From the NCBI GenBank assembly GCA_049322335.1, contig JBMORL010000084.1, forward strand, positions 1 to 64,000: a stretch of 64,000 nucleotides of DNA, written 5' to 3'. A program made the position numbers and the translations under genes. The first letter of the stretch is position 1. Each line of letters begins with the position of its first letter. Of the stretch, positions 53,745 to 63,262 are shown piece by piece. The stretch is from JBMORL01 sp049322335 (lineage in GTDB: Bacteria; Bacteroidota; Bacteroidia; Flavobacteriales_D; UBA2798). Below the pieces are notes generated by a model. The model worked only from the letters and a program-made list of their open reading frames with translations, ran no database searches and had not been told where the DNA came from.

Positions 53745-54865
53745 CTTTCTGAAAGTATTTCCAGATAAGCCTTTTCATGCACTTTCTTTGTAAAAAAAGA
53801 AACCGCCAGTTGCTTCATCTGCTGTTTTTTTTCAATAGCGCTTGAATAAAGTTGCAAAGAATTTCCTTTTTGCAATACATATCCACAATCGTGTTTTATA
53901 ACAAATTCAGAATAATCTCCTATCGCGTGAGAGATCATTACCGGCAAACCGGCCGCAAGATATTCTGCAAATTTTGTAGGTGATGCCACACGATTGGTTA
54001 CTGTATCTTCACGCAAAAGTAAACCATAATCGCAGCAGGATAAAACTTCCTGAACTTTTTCAGGTTGCAGCCAGGCCGAAGAAACCCTTCCCGGAAACAA
54101 CTTGCTGAGTTCATTATCCTGAACAGATGCAGGTGTAAGCACCAATAGTTTTGCTACGGGATTTTGACGCAATACCGGTTCCAGCCAGTCTTTCAGATTA
54201 TTCAATGATTGCCATTCGGCAGACGAACCTGAATACACCATGATCAGATCGTTGTCACTGAAACCGAATTTTTTTCTTATTTCTGTCCTTTTCGTTTCAG
54301 AAACAACGGTATGATTATCTGAACTGAGTGTACAAGGAATGACTACATATTTTCCGGGAATAAAAGCGTATTTTTCATTCCACCATTTTACCAGCTGACG
54401 GGACACTGCAATAACTCCATCTGATTCTTTAAGCGCACGGCTTTCATGATTTTCCATTTTATCATTCAGCAATGAATTGCTGTCAAGGTATTCAGAAAAT
54501 TCGGCCGCATAGGCTCCACGGGCATCAAATATTACTTTCATTTCCGGGGTTCTGGCCTGAAGCGCCAGGCAGGCCGCGAGCGGACCGCGGCATATAACGG
54601 TTTTGGGGGTTAAGCTTTTTATTTTCCTCCGTAACAGCCACGTGTTTTTTTTCCAGTTACGGTGCTTTGGAAACATGGGTAATACCACTACATGAAATGG
54701 CAAACCGGAAAGCTGGCGCTTTACTTTTCTCCACACCCGTATCGATACAAAGGAAACAAGAGTAATATCTTTTTTCAGTTCAACCTGATAAAACCTGCAA
54801 ACATCCAGCACCTGGCTTTTAAAAACGCCTGAAGGAAGATCATTGAATGTGAGATAAACTATCAT
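53741..54865 (-). CDS. Glycosyltransferase, GT-B fold (GT4-like)
   Basis: 374 residues. Donor-domain features are LIMVYSGSSAEWQSLNNLK, LLVLTPASV, CCDYGLLLREDTVTNRVASPTKFAEYLAAGLPVM. The VASPTKFAEYLAAGLPV segment is typical of GT4 proteins that lack the classic first Glu. Coupled to WecB (4-base overlap) and to the SDR downstream. Confidence 0.8.
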   Translation of the reverse strand: MIVYLTFNDLPSGVFKSQVLDVCRFYQVELKKDITLVSFVSIRVWRKVKRQLSGLPFHVVVLPMFPKHRNWKKNTWLLRRKIKSLTPKTVICRGPLAACLALQARTPEMKVIFDARGAYAAEFSEYLDSNSLLNDKMENHESRALKESDGVIAVSRQLVKWWNEKYAFIPGKYVVIPCTLSSDNHTVVSETKRTEIRKKFGFSDNDLIMVYSGSSAEWQSLNNLKDWLEPVLRQNPVAKLLVLTPASVQDNELSKLFPGRVSSAWLQPEKVQEVLSCCDYGLLLREDTVTNRVASPTKFAEYLAAGLPVMISHAIGDYSEFVIKHDCGYVLQKGNSLQLYSSAIEKKQQMKQLAVSFFTKKVHEKAYLEILSER

Positions 54866-55950
54866 AACCGCGAAATAATTTCAAGTACTCTTTCGGTTGA
54901 TTTTCCATCCCAGTTTTCGGGTATTTCTCCTTTTTTGTACGTGTTGTTTTCAATCTGGCGCACATACTCCAGGATAATTCCGGTTTGAAAAGGAACCAGC
55001 GTATTGGTGCCCTGTGTAACGGTAACGGGCCTTTCGGTGTTTTTCCGGAGAGTGAGACAAGGTTTTTTCAGCCATGTTGTTTCTTCCTGGATCCCCCCGC
55101 TGTCGGTTAATACAAAACGACAATCTGAAACCAGTTTCTGAAAATCAAAATAGGAAAGCGGGGACGTAAATATTATTTTTTTATGGCTGAAAAATTCTTT
55201 TTCCAGTCCGAATTGCGAAATATTTTTCTTTGTACGCGGATGTACAGGAAAAACCACCGGGTAAAATCCTATAAGTTCATTTAGTAATTCTGCCAGTTGC
55301 AATAACCCTTCTTTCCGGTCGACTGTAGCCGGCCGGTGCATAGTCATCAGGATAAATTCATTTTCCTTTACGTCCAATTGACCGGTGACAGAAGATTGTT
55401 TGATTTGTGATGAATATTCCACCATGGAATCGATCATGGTGTTGCCGGTAAAATGAATATGACGCGGATCCACACCTTCATTCAGTAAATTTTCTTTCCC
55501 GCTTTTTTCAGTAATAAAAAATTCGTCAGCGATACGATCAGTAATTATGCGGTTAATCTCTTCGGGCATACTACGGTCAAAGCTTCGCAATCCGCTTTCG
55601 AGATGCACTACCGAAATGCCGAGTTTTGCTGCGGCAATGGCGCCCGCCAGAGTGGAATTTACATCACCCACTACCATCACTTTATCCGGTTGAACAGCGA
55701 GCAATACTTTTTCGAGCTGAACAATAATTTCCGCCATTTGCCCTGTCACCGTCTCTGCACCGAGATGAATTTCATGGTCTGGAAAAAGCCCGAACTGTTC
55801 GAAAAAAATCCGGGCCATACTGGCATCAGAATGCTGGCCGGTATGTACGATGGAGATTTTTATTTCGGGAAAATGAATTGACGCAGCTTTTTTAAAGCGT
55901 GTAACCTTAATAAAATTAGGCCTTGTTCCAACAATGATAACCAGGTGCAT
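54862..55950 (-). CDS. wecB: UDP-N-acetylglucosamine 2-epimerase (non-hydrolysing)
   Basis: 362 residues. WecB interconverts UDP-GlcNAc and UDP-ManNAc, supplying ManNAc units for surface glycans. Signatures are IVGTRPNFIKV, HTGQHSDASM, VVGDVNSTLAGAIAAAK, HLESGLRS, MPEEINR, FTGNTMIDS, TMHRPATVD, FPVHPRT and LTDSGGIQEE. A -7 element (TAACTTTG) sits 12 bases upstream, so this starts a separate transcription unit of four genes (wecB to 51701) within the locus. Confidence 0.95.
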   Translation of the reverse strand: MHLVIIVGTRPNFIKVTRFKKAASIHFPEIKISIVHTGQHSDASMARIFFEQFGLFPDHEIHLGAETVTGQMAEIIVQLEKVLLAVQPDKVMVVGDVNSTLAGAIAAAKLGISVVHLESGLRSFDRSMPEEINRIITDRIADEFFITEKSGKENLLNEGVDPRHIHFTGNTMIDSMVEYSSQIKQSSVTGQLDVKENEFILMTMHRPATVDRKEGLLQLAELLNELIGFYPVVFPVHPRTKKNISQFGLEKEFFSHKKIIFTSPLSYFDFQKLVSDCRFVLTDSGGIQEETTWLKKPCLTLRKNTERPVTVTQGTNTLVPFQTGIILEYVRQIENNTYKKGEIPENWDGKSTERVLEIISRL

Positions 55951-55962
55951 GTGTAATGGTTA

Positions 55963-55970
55963 CAAAGTTA
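55963..55970 (-). promoter_or_regulatory. -7 promoter element of wecB
   Basis: Exact TAACTTTG on the minus strand, 12 bases before ATG 55950, in the 53-base gap after the 56004 gene. Confidence 0.5.
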
Positions 55971-56003
55971 AGAATTCGGGTGAAATAGCAGCCAGCCACA
56001 AAT

Positions 56004-57272
56004 TTATTTAAACAGCCGGATCAGTTCTTTTGTCACATTTTCGAATGAACAGGAAGAAATATCATATTGGCGGTTAAATCCGGGATTTCCTTTTTTATAC
56101 TCTTCTGCAAGGTTTTCAATCTCTTTAGCCATGCTTACACCGGGTGTGATAACGGATCCCAGTTTGTTTTCTTCCAGCCATTGCGATACTTCACCGGGTT
56201 CGCTGAATAATATAATGGGTTTTCTCAACGGAAGGTATTCCGCACATTTGGTAATTCTGAAATTCTTAAGGTGAGAAGGAAGAAAAATCATCAGGTAAGT
56301 TGACCGGGTCATTTCACTAATAAATTCGGACTGAGAAACGGGAGAATGAAACTGAACCACCTTTTCGAGTTGCCATTGAAGTATTCTTTCCTGGTGTAAT
56401 GCAACAGGTGAATAGAAATCAAATTTCAGCATGTTCAACAAATCCGGGTTTTCGCTTCGTAAACGACATAAAGCTTCCAGCAATGGAATAAAAAGCGTAT
56501 CTATATTGAAAAGATGAATGCTTCCGCCAAAAATAAAACGGCATTTCCCCGGACGGTTTTCGCTGATATGTTCCGGGAATTTATCTGCGTCCCATGCATG
56601 AGGCAACACCCGTATATTTTCTGAATGAATGGAATTTCCATACTCGCTGATCATTCGTTGTTTCATAAATGGCGAGGGAACAGTGAAATAGTCACAATGA
56701 TTGATCACAAATTTTTCAAGATCTTTTTCATATTCTATTGCTTCTTTTGAAACAGAGGCAAAACCATATTCCCGGCTATCGGTCCATGGATCCCGCAAAT
56801 CGCAAATAAGCTGTAGTCCGGGATGCTGTTCTTTGAAAAGAGTTGTATAATACAATAAACGAAAGGGCGCACCAGTTGCAATAATAGTTGAAATTTCATG
56901 CTCATGTATAATTTTTTCTATCACACGGAAAAGCTCATCTTTCATAAAAAGCGATTTATCATACGGGCTTCCCCTGAATTTTTTCCCGGTATACCACAAA
57001 GCCAGGCGGTATTTTATTTTCTCCGTAAATGAAACAGGAACAGTTTTCAGTGCTTTGGGATAATGATCATCTGTTTTATACACCCTGATGGATTTGTCTG
57101 TCACATCTTCTGTCCAGGGCGAACCGGTTTGGGAATTATTTGCTGTAATAACATGAACGTTATATCCAAAACGGGCAAGATATTTTGCGAACAGTGCCCA
57201 TCTCCGCGCGCCCACCCCGGGGACCGGAGGAAAATGATAAGATATCAGTAAAATATTCTTCACTGTTTTCAA
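56004..57272 (-). CDS. Glycosyltransferase, GT-B fold (GT4-like)
   Basis: 422 residues. N-terminal ISYHFPPVPGVGARRWALFAKYLARFGY is the usual opening of GT4 enzymes of the WbuB type; RDPWTDSREYG, FIFGGSIHLFNID and a C-terminal FRITKCAEYLPLRKPIILFSEPG support a GT-B fold with a diverged donor site. Starts in a 4-base overlap with the GT2-like gene and is the last gene of the upstream unit before wecB. Confidence 0.78.
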   Translation of the reverse strand: MKTVKNILLISYHFPPVPGVGARRWALFAKYLARFGYNVHVITANNSQTGSPWTEDVTDKSIRVYKTDDHYPKALKTVPVSFTEKIKYRLALWYTGKKFRGSPYDKSLFMKDELFRVIEKIIHEHEISTIIATGAPFRLLYYTTLFKEQHPGLQLICDLRDPWTDSREYGFASVSKEAIEYEKDLEKFVINHCDYFTVPSPFMKQRMISEYGNSIHSENIRVLPHAWDADKFPEHISENRPGKCRFIFGGSIHLFNIDTLFIPLLEALCRLRSENPDLLNMLKFDFYSPVALHQERILQWQLEKVVQFHSPVSQSEFISEMTRSTYLMIFLPSHLKNFRITKCAEYLPLRKPIILFSEPGEVSQWLEENKLGSVITPGVSMAKEIENLAEEYKKGNPGFNRQYDISSCSFENVTKELIRLFK

Positions 57273-58012
57273 AAATATTTTTTCCGGTTTTCGCGGAATA
57301 GTTTTCTAAACGGAGAAAACCATTTTACGCCAAACGGGTGCCAGAAACCAAATCGTCTCCACCGGGCAATTTTTTTCACCTGCCGGTTGAGATCATCAAA
57401 ACTGTAATTCACCGTATCGGATTGATAAACATTGGCCAGTGTAAGACAGGTTGGAGAAAGAATACGCATATACAACGGATTTTTTTTGGAAGTATACACT
57501 ATATTTTTTCCGGTATACCATTCGTGAAAAACTTTACTGTGGTCGCCTGCTATAACGGGCATACCGTTACCTGAGTCTGCTATAGCGTGTTCGTATTTAT
57601 GAAAAACGGTATTGGCCATCCACGTATAATCGTTACTGATAAACCGATCGGTATACATATTATAAAACCAATGGAACTTATCGGCTATTACATCCGCTTG
57701 GGCATGTTCGTATTTTAGTAAGGCACCGGGATGGATTACATCATCATCATCCAGGCGAATCAGGTATTCGGGAGGATTTTGTTTATCAATCAGGCGAAGA
57801 GCTTCAAGAATTTTTTCGGTTTTGGAAACTCCGCTGGAAGAAAAATAACGGATGTTCCCTTCCTCCGCCTCCTCTTCTCCCAGTATAAAAGCCTGCCAGT
57901 TGTTGCTTTCCTGTTTTCGAAGGGAAAGAAGCATCACTTCAAATAAAAAATCACGCAACTGGTTTCGCCTGGCTTTTGGAGTTCTTGGTATGATAAATAA
58001 AAATTTTTTCAA
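57269..58012 (-). CDS. GT-A-fold glycosyltransferase (rhamnosyltransferase-like)
   Basis: 247 residues. IRLDDDDVIHPGALLKY provides the metal-binding Asp cluster of GT-A enzymes, and the opening (FEVMLLSLRKQESNNWQAFIL) resembles the putative rhamnosyltransferase family found in capsule loci. A WYTGKNIVY and a basic, aromatic C-terminus follow. The specific sugar is a guess. Two bases separate it from the GT4 upstream. Confidence 0.72.
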   Translation of the reverse strand: MKKFLFIIPRTPKARRNQLRDFLFEVMLLSLRKQESNNWQAFILGEEEAEEGNIRYFSSSGVSKTEKILEALRLIDKQNPPEYLIRLDDDDVIHPGALLKYEHAQADVIADKFHWFYNMYTDRFISNDYTWMANTVFHKYEHAIADSGNGMPVIAGDHSKVFHEWYTGKNIVYTSKKNPLYMRILSPTCLTLANVYQSDTVNYSFDDLNRQVKKIARWRRFGFWHPFGVKWFSPFRKLFRENRKKYF

Positions 58013-58014
58013 AA

Positions 58015-59262
58015 TCAGGGGATTTGGGAAATGGTTTGTGCGAATTTACGATCGTTTGTTTCAGCATCAAAATACCTGCGCGCATATTGCTGTACCGATT
58101 CACGGAATTCCGGTGTATTCATTCTGCCTTTTTTAAACTCCATAATAACATCGGCCAATTGGCGGGCAGAAACATCCAAAGGAAGCAATATTCCGGTCTG
58201 ATCATGGACAATTTCCCTTACTCCTCCTGCATCAGCGGCCAGCACCGGGATACCAAAACTAATGGCTTCCTGAACAGCTACGGGTGCGCCACCTTCGGTA
58301 GTACTCAGGTGAATGAACAAATGTGAAGATATTGTTTCGTAAATTTTTAAAATTTCACTGTTTTCAGCCTGGCCTTTCAAATCGAATTCTTTCCCCTCTG
58401 GTAAATTTTTCAGTTTTTGTTTCAGCTCATCGAACAATACCCCGCTTCCAAAGTGAATCCATTTAACCGGAAAATCCACCAGGATCAATGCTTCCATGAT
58501 CAAACCCACTCTTTTAATGGGTACTACATTCGAACAGGAAAACACAGTGAAAATATCATTTTTGGGAAATGGATTCAGCGGGGCGGGCATAACACCCCTG
58601 TAAAACAACTTTTGTTTTTCGGGAAACAGGTTTTGCTGCAGAATATGATCCATTCCTGCTTTTGAAATGTGACAGGCAAAACGGACATGTTTCAATGTAA
58701 AATATAAAAAGGGCTGAAATCCTACAGGGTAAATATGATCATAGAGATCAAACCCGTGAAATTTAAAATCATAGAACTTAATGATTTTTTTCTTCACCAT
58801 CCATGAAAATACCAAAGCCCCGTCATCTCTCCAAACCGAATAGCACCAAATATTTTCTCTTCCATATTCCTTCACCACTTTATCCAGCTGATCTGCTGAA
58901 ACAATGGCCCTGCATAGCCTCGCATTCATTTGCCTGAAGATGGAGAGAAATGATCTTTTTCTTTTTATTCTGAAAAATTCAGTTATCATGATTCCGGCCA
59001 CAGAAAAAATATTTCTGAAAAAAACTTTCTTACTTACTGTAGCCGGGATTTTTGACAGCGATTCATCCACCCTTGCGTTATCCGGAATCCATCGTTTACG
59101 TCCATCATCGGTTTTTTGAGGGAAAATAATGATCTTTTGAAATTCTGCAGAGAGTACTTTCAGTTCCTTTTCAGCAAAATGTTCGCCATGCCCCGCGGGA
59201 TAAGACGAAGTGATGACGAGTAATATTTTTTTCTCCTGTTTCACTTTTTTCTTCCAATCCAC
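58015..59262 (-). CDS. Glycosyltransferase family 4
   Basis: 415 residues. LLVITSSYPAGHGEHFAEKEL at the N-terminus is characteristic of exopolysaccharide GT4 enzymes; donor domain FTVFSCSNVVPIKRVGLIMEAL, HFGSGVLFDELK, LFIHLSTTEGGAPVAVQEAISFGIPVLA. Starts inside the GT2 gene (22-base overlap). Confidence 0.86.
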   Translation of the reverse strand: MDWKKKVKQEKKILLVITSSYPAGHGEHFAEKELKVLSAEFQKIIIFPQKTDDGRKRWIPDNARVDESLSKIPATVSKKVFFRNIFSVAGIMITEFFRIKRKRSFLSIFRQMNARLCRAIVSADQLDKVVKEYGRENIWCYSVWRDDGALVFSWMVKKKIIKFYDFKFHGFDLYDHIYPVGFQPFLYFTLKHVRFACHISKAGMDHILQQNLFPEKQKLFYRGVMPAPLNPFPKNDIFTVFSCSNVVPIKRVGLIMEALILVDFPVKWIHFGSGVLFDELKQKLKNLPEGKEFDLKGQAENSEILKIYETISSHLFIHLSTTEGGAPVAVQEAISFGIPVLAADAGGVREIVHDQTGILLPLDVSARQLADVIMEFKKGRMNTPEFRESVQQYARRYFDAETNDRKFAQTISQIP

Positions 59263-60251
59263 CGGTTGATGCGGTATTTAAGAAAATATTTACGGTGTTC
59301 GGGTTTTATCTGCGCGCACAAAGAAAAATAAAAACGAGTCAACGGAACGCCTTCTTTCAGCACCCTGAAGAAAAAAGCATCCCAAATCTGTTCTGTTTTT
59401 TTAAAAAAAGCATCGGGCGGGAATTCACCGCTGGCATTATTCCATTCGTTTAGTTTTTCGAGCCACTCTTTCAATCCTTTTAAATGAGATTCATTTAGTT
59501 TTTCCGGGAAAATACCGGTTGCCATCAGGTGGAATTCTATATCGTTTTCAGTTACTGAAAAACCACAGTGCTCCATCATATAGCGGATGATGTTTTTCCG
59601 GATTTCAATCCTGTTAAAATTTTTATCATGGGCAATATTCTGGCTTCCCCTGCGGTAGTGCAGCACTACTTCATTCAGGTTTCCAAACTGAATTTTTTTC
59701 CTCAGATCGAACCAGAACACACGGTCTTCACCAATATAATTACTGACTGACCCATAACGCACACCGGACTTACGTATTTGATCCAGCCGCATGATACAGG
59801 CACCCTGGCAAACGGGAGTGGAAAACAACATCGATGCTTTTGCTTCTTTATCTTTATGCGGGTATTTCCATAAACCGTTATCGGCTCCAAAGCACTGAAC
59901 ATTTCCTGAAGAAGCTACGATTTCCGGATGATCTTCCATGTATTTTACCTGCAGCGAAAGCCGGTTGAGTGGTGAAATATCATCCGCATCCATTCTCACC
60001 AGGTATTTTCCATGTGCCTCTTCGATGGCCATATTTGAACAACCTCCCGGCCCCATATTTTTTTGATTGCGAATGAGCCGAAGAGAGGAGTGATGATAAC
60101 TGTTAATTATTTCAACGCTGTTGTCGGTAGAAACATCATCCACCAGCAGTATTTCAAAATCTTTATACTCCTGATTCAATACCGAATCGAGGCATTCTTT
60201 CAGATAAGATGCTTTGTTATATACCGGAATAAAAACAGTTACCTGTGGCAT
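59241..60251 (-). CDS. Glycosyltransferase family 2
   Basis: 336 residues. GT-A fold: VTVFIPVYNKASYLKECLDS, LLVDDVSTDNS, NMGPGGCSNMAIEEAHGKYLVRMDADDIS (DxD-type metal site). The C-terminal ~90 residues are a helical region with Tyr/Arg-rich end. Shares one base with the upstream GT2 gene (TGATG). Confidence 0.9.
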   Translation of the reverse strand: MPQVTVFIPVYNKASYLKECLDSVLNQEYKDFEILLVDDVSTDNSVEIINSYHHSSLRLIRNQKNMGPGGCSNMAIEEAHGKYLVRMDADDISPLNRLSLQVKYMEDHPEIVASSGNVQCFGADNGLWKYPHKDKEAKASMLFSTPVCQGACIMRLDQIRKSGVRYGSVSNYIGEDRVFWFDLRKKIQFGNLNEVVLHYRRGSQNIAHDKNFNRIEIRKNIIRYMMEHCGFSVTENDIEFHLMATGIFPEKLNESHLKGLKEWLEKLNEWNNASGEFPPDAFFKKTEQIWDAFFFRVLKEGVPLTRFYFSLCAQIKPEHRKYFLKYRINRWIGRKK

Positions 60252-61258
60252 CAGTTTCCTTTTATTTTTCTGCGCAACCTGAATAAAAACCAGTTGGCGG
60301 GTTTTGTCATTTCATCGAGCTTCATTTTCCATTGTTGTTCCCGTTCATCCAGGTGAACCGGATGATGTTTCAACCATTGTGAAAATTGTTTGGCCACCTG
60401 AAAATCATTTTCAGAATACACCATTTGTGTTTTTTTCAGCAAAAAGGAAACACCCATTCGTTCTATCATTTTTGCTGTTACCATTGAAGGTACGGGAATA
60501 GTAAACTGGTATTCCCTGTTTACCGGGTATTTGGTGGCTGCCATTTCAGCCAGGTCGCTATAATCATGCTGCCTCAGTAAATTACTTACCAGAGTAGCAT
60601 GATCAATATTGAATTTTTCTGAAAGGCTAACGGTTTTTGAATCTTCGTGCAAACGAAAATTGACAAAAACATCATCGCATTTTTTCACCCCTGAAATCCC
60701 AAAAAGCATAATGTACTTTAACCACCATTCTTTATCCATTACAAAATGCAGCACTTCCGACACCGGCCCCATTTTATCAGTTGCCTTTTTTCTGAAAAAA
60801 GTAGCCGGTTGTTCAACGTGGAGGTGATTAATAGTAGATTGAATATCTTTTCCCACCCATGTTCCCGGGGCGATGAACTCTTTTTCTTTTCCATAAACAC
60901 GTGAAGTTCCACAGACGGATAAAATATGAGGATCGGAAAAATAATGCGCCACTTTATGAAGAGTGCCCGGTGTATAGCTGTCATCGCTGTTCAGCCAGTT
61001 AACAATTTCCCCGGAAATTTTTTTCAGACCTTTATTGATAGCATCGCTTTGTCCTTTGTCTTTTTCACTCACCCATCCGGCTAAGTGTTTTTCATATTTC
61101 TTTATAATTTCCCTGGTATTATCTGTACTTCCTCCATCCATAATAAAATACTGCAGAGCGGGATATTGCTGGCTGAGAACGGAATCGATGGTTTCCTCAA
61201 TAAAATGCCCCTGGTTGAAAGTGGGAGTTATTACCGATATTTCAGGATAGTTCATCAT
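60251..61258 (-). CDS. Glycosyltransferase family 2
   Basis: 335 residues. GT-A fold: ISVITPTFNQGHFIEETIDS, FIMDGGSTDNT, SEKDKGQSDAINKGL and NWLNSDDSYTPG (metal motif), followed by a helical C-terminus. The EKDKGQSDAINKG stretch is typical of GT2 enzymes of capsule and O-antigen loci. Its start overlaps the upstream GT4 by 17 bases. Confidence 0.9.
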   Translation of the reverse strand: MMNYPEISVITPTFNQGHFIEETIDSVLSQQYPALQYFIMDGGSTDNTREIIKKYEKHLAGWVSEKDKGQSDAINKGLKKISGEIVNWLNSDDSYTPGTLHKVAHYFSDPHILSVCGTSRVYGKEKEFIAPGTWVGKDIQSTINHLHVEQPATFFRKKATDKMGPVSEVLHFVMDKEWWLKYIMLFGISGVKKCDDVFVNFRLHEDSKTVSLSEKFNIDHATLVSNLLRQHDYSDLAEMAATKYPVNREYQFTIPVPSMVTAKMIERMGVSFLLKKTQMVYSENDFQVAKQFSQWLKHHPVHLDEREQQWKMKLDEMTKPANWFLFRLRRKIKGN

Positions 61259-62390
61259 TCAGCATTTTCATAAACGAACGCCCGAATTCTTTTCTTTTTT
61301 CTTCGTATTGGTATTCGGGGCGTGTAGGCATTCCTGTTATAAATTTACGTAAAAGTAAGGTGAGTTGTTCATCGTTTCCACAGGGAAAGAAAAACGGGTG
61401 TCCGGGCAGTTGCTGGCGGTGCACATCCATATCAGAAGCAAGCACCCATTGGTTCATTGCTTTGCTGTCTTCCACCACGGTGCTCCAACCTTCAAACAGG
61501 GAAGGCTGAATGACCGCAATGGCATGATTCATCAGTTGCAGCTGTTCGGCACGGTCAATAAATCCCAAAAATTTTACACGATCACTAATTCCCCAATCAT
61601 TTATCATCTGCTTCAATTCACTGAAATAACCCGGGCTTCGGGAATCATTTTCTTTTCCTGTAAAAACAAATTCTACGGAATGGTTGTTGAGATTTTTTAT
61701 AGCCCTGAAAACTGTTGGATGATCTTTGTGTTTCCAAAACTGGTTGGGAACAAAAAACCAGGGCCTGGAAATGGAAAATTTTTCTTTGAGGCTTTGAATA
61801 GGTAATTGGTTATACGGAGGATGAGTAACTGCAAAATTAATTTCGAATGTTTTACAGATGTGCGAAGGGAGAATCCTTTTAAAATCACTGATAGCCGGGT
61901 GGCTGCTGAAAACAACGACCGATGAGGAAGAAGCGATACTTTTCCGGTACCTGTCTCTTTTTTCCAGTTCTTCTTTCGAAAAAAAACCGGGAAGATGAAT
62001 TTCCTGCATATCGGGAATCCAATAAATTTTTGTTTTTATTTTATCGAATCGCCCGGAGTGATCGCAGGGAAAAACAGCCCGAAATGCAGTTGAAGGAACA
62101 GAAGCTTTGTTGAATACCGGCTTACGGCTTACGGGCTTCAGCAGTTTATTTATGATACGCTGATGAAAAGGAAGTTGCTGATGAGGATATAACGGTTGAA
62201 GATAGCGATAACCCGTTTTTACCGCATGCTGAAAATCCTGAGGGGTCCAGCAAACAACCGTTACGGCAGGTTGCTGTTCATCGGGAAGAAGACTGAGGGA
62301 AGACAGAAGATTGAGAATATAATACGATCCCCCGATCCAGTTTTCATCGTGGGTAAAAAAAATTCCTAGTTTGATCCGTTTATGAGCCAA
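61242..62390 (-). CDS. Glycosyltransferase family 4
   Basis: 382 residues. FTHDENWIGGSYYILNLL at the N-terminus; FVPNQFWKHKDHPTVFRAI, FVFTGKENDSR, KFLGFIDRAEQLQLMNHAIAVIQPSLFEGWSTVVEDSKAM in the donor domain (E-x7-E as EGWSTVVED). The start codon lies 25 bases inside the upstream SDR gene. Confidence 0.86.
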   Translation of the reverse strand: MAHKRIKLGIFFTHDENWIGGSYYILNLLSSLSLLPDEQQPAVTVVCWTPQDFQHAVKTGYRYLQPLYPHQQLPFHQRIINKLLKPVSRKPVFNKASVPSTAFRAVFPCDHSGRFDKIKTKIYWIPDMQEIHLPGFFSKEELEKRDRYRKSIASSSSVVVFSSHPAISDFKRILPSHICKTFEINFAVTHPPYNQLPIQSLKEKFSISRPWFFVPNQFWKHKDHPTVFRAIKNLNNHSVEFVFTGKENDSRSPGYFSELKQMINDWGISDRVKFLGFIDRAEQLQLMNHAIAVIQPSLFEGWSTVVEDSKAMNQWVLASDMDVHRQQLPGHPFFFPCGNDEQLTLLLRKFITGMPTRPEYQYEEKRKEFGRSFMKMLNDELS

Positions 62391-63262
62391 TCGGTATATG
62401 CTTTTACCCCGGTTTCAAGCGGAACAGCGGGAGCGAATCCCAGCGAGCGCAGCAAACTGATATCAGCTTTCCAGTGCAGCGGATCTCCTTCTTTTTCCCG
62501 GCCGTTGAAATTAATCATTATTTCCCTGCCAAATGCAGTTGCGAAAGTTTCTGCAGCCTGGCGAATGGTGATTTCGGTTCCCGAGGCCACGTTTATAGCT
62601 TCACCCCTGAAAGGGGCATTCTTCATTATCACCGAAGTAGCTTCTGCCAGGTCGGAAATATAAATGAAATCGCGGCTTTCTTTTCCCGAACCGAATAACT
62701 CAACCGCCTTGTTTTGCTTCCATTTGGAATACATATCCCAAAACAGCTGTTTTTTTAGCCCGGGGCCGTATCCCGAAAAAACACGCAAACTGCAGGCATT
62801 TAACCCAAACCATGAAGTATATTCCCTGATGATCAGTTCGGATTGATATTTATGAAATCCGTAAGGTGAAAGCGGGTCAACCGGGTGATTTTCACTAACG
62901 GGCAACTGCCGCGGATTTCCATAAACGGCTGCGCTCGAAAAATTAACCACGCGGCAAGCCGGTGCAAATTCGCGGATAGCCGACAGAAGATGCACTACAT
63001 GATAGACATTGAGTTCAAAATCTTTTTGTGGCTGGCTGAAAGAAAAGGCCACATTGGCCGATCCGGAAGCATTGATACAAAAATCGGGTTCTATTTTTTG
63101 CACTATTTTCCGGATATCTGCCCCGAAATCCTTTATAAGGAAAAAATTATTTCCGCTTTCTGCACGTATCCCCACCCCGTATGTTTCATACCGGTCTTTG
63201 AAATACTGCATGCAGTAACTCCCGATAAATCCCTGTGACCCTATGATAAGCAGTTTTTTCAT
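62366..63262 (-). CDS. NAD-dependent sugar epimerase/dehydratase (extended SDR)
   Basis: 298 residues: Rossmann motif IIGSQGFIGSYC (a variant of GxxGxxG), INASGSANVAFS, NFSSAAVYGNP, catalytic YGFHK (YxxxK), RVFSGYGPG and ESRDFIYISDLA. It differs enough from the other two SDRs to suggest a different reaction. Overlaps the methyltransferase gene by 4 bases. Confidence 0.86.
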   Translation of the reverse strand: MKKLLIIGSQGFIGSYCMQYFKDRYETYGVGIRAESGNNFFLIKDFGADIRKIVQKIEPDFCINASGSANVAFSFSQPQKDFELNVYHVVHLLSAIREFAPACRVVNFSSAAVYGNPRQLPVSENHPVDPLSPYGFHKYQSELIIREYTSWFGLNACSLRVFSGYGPGLKKQLFWDMYSKWKQNKAVELFGSGKESRDFIYISDLAEATSVIMKNAPFRGEAINVASGTEITIRQAAETFATAFGREIMINFNGREKEGDPLHWKADISLLRSLGFAPAVPLETGVKAYTDWLINGSN

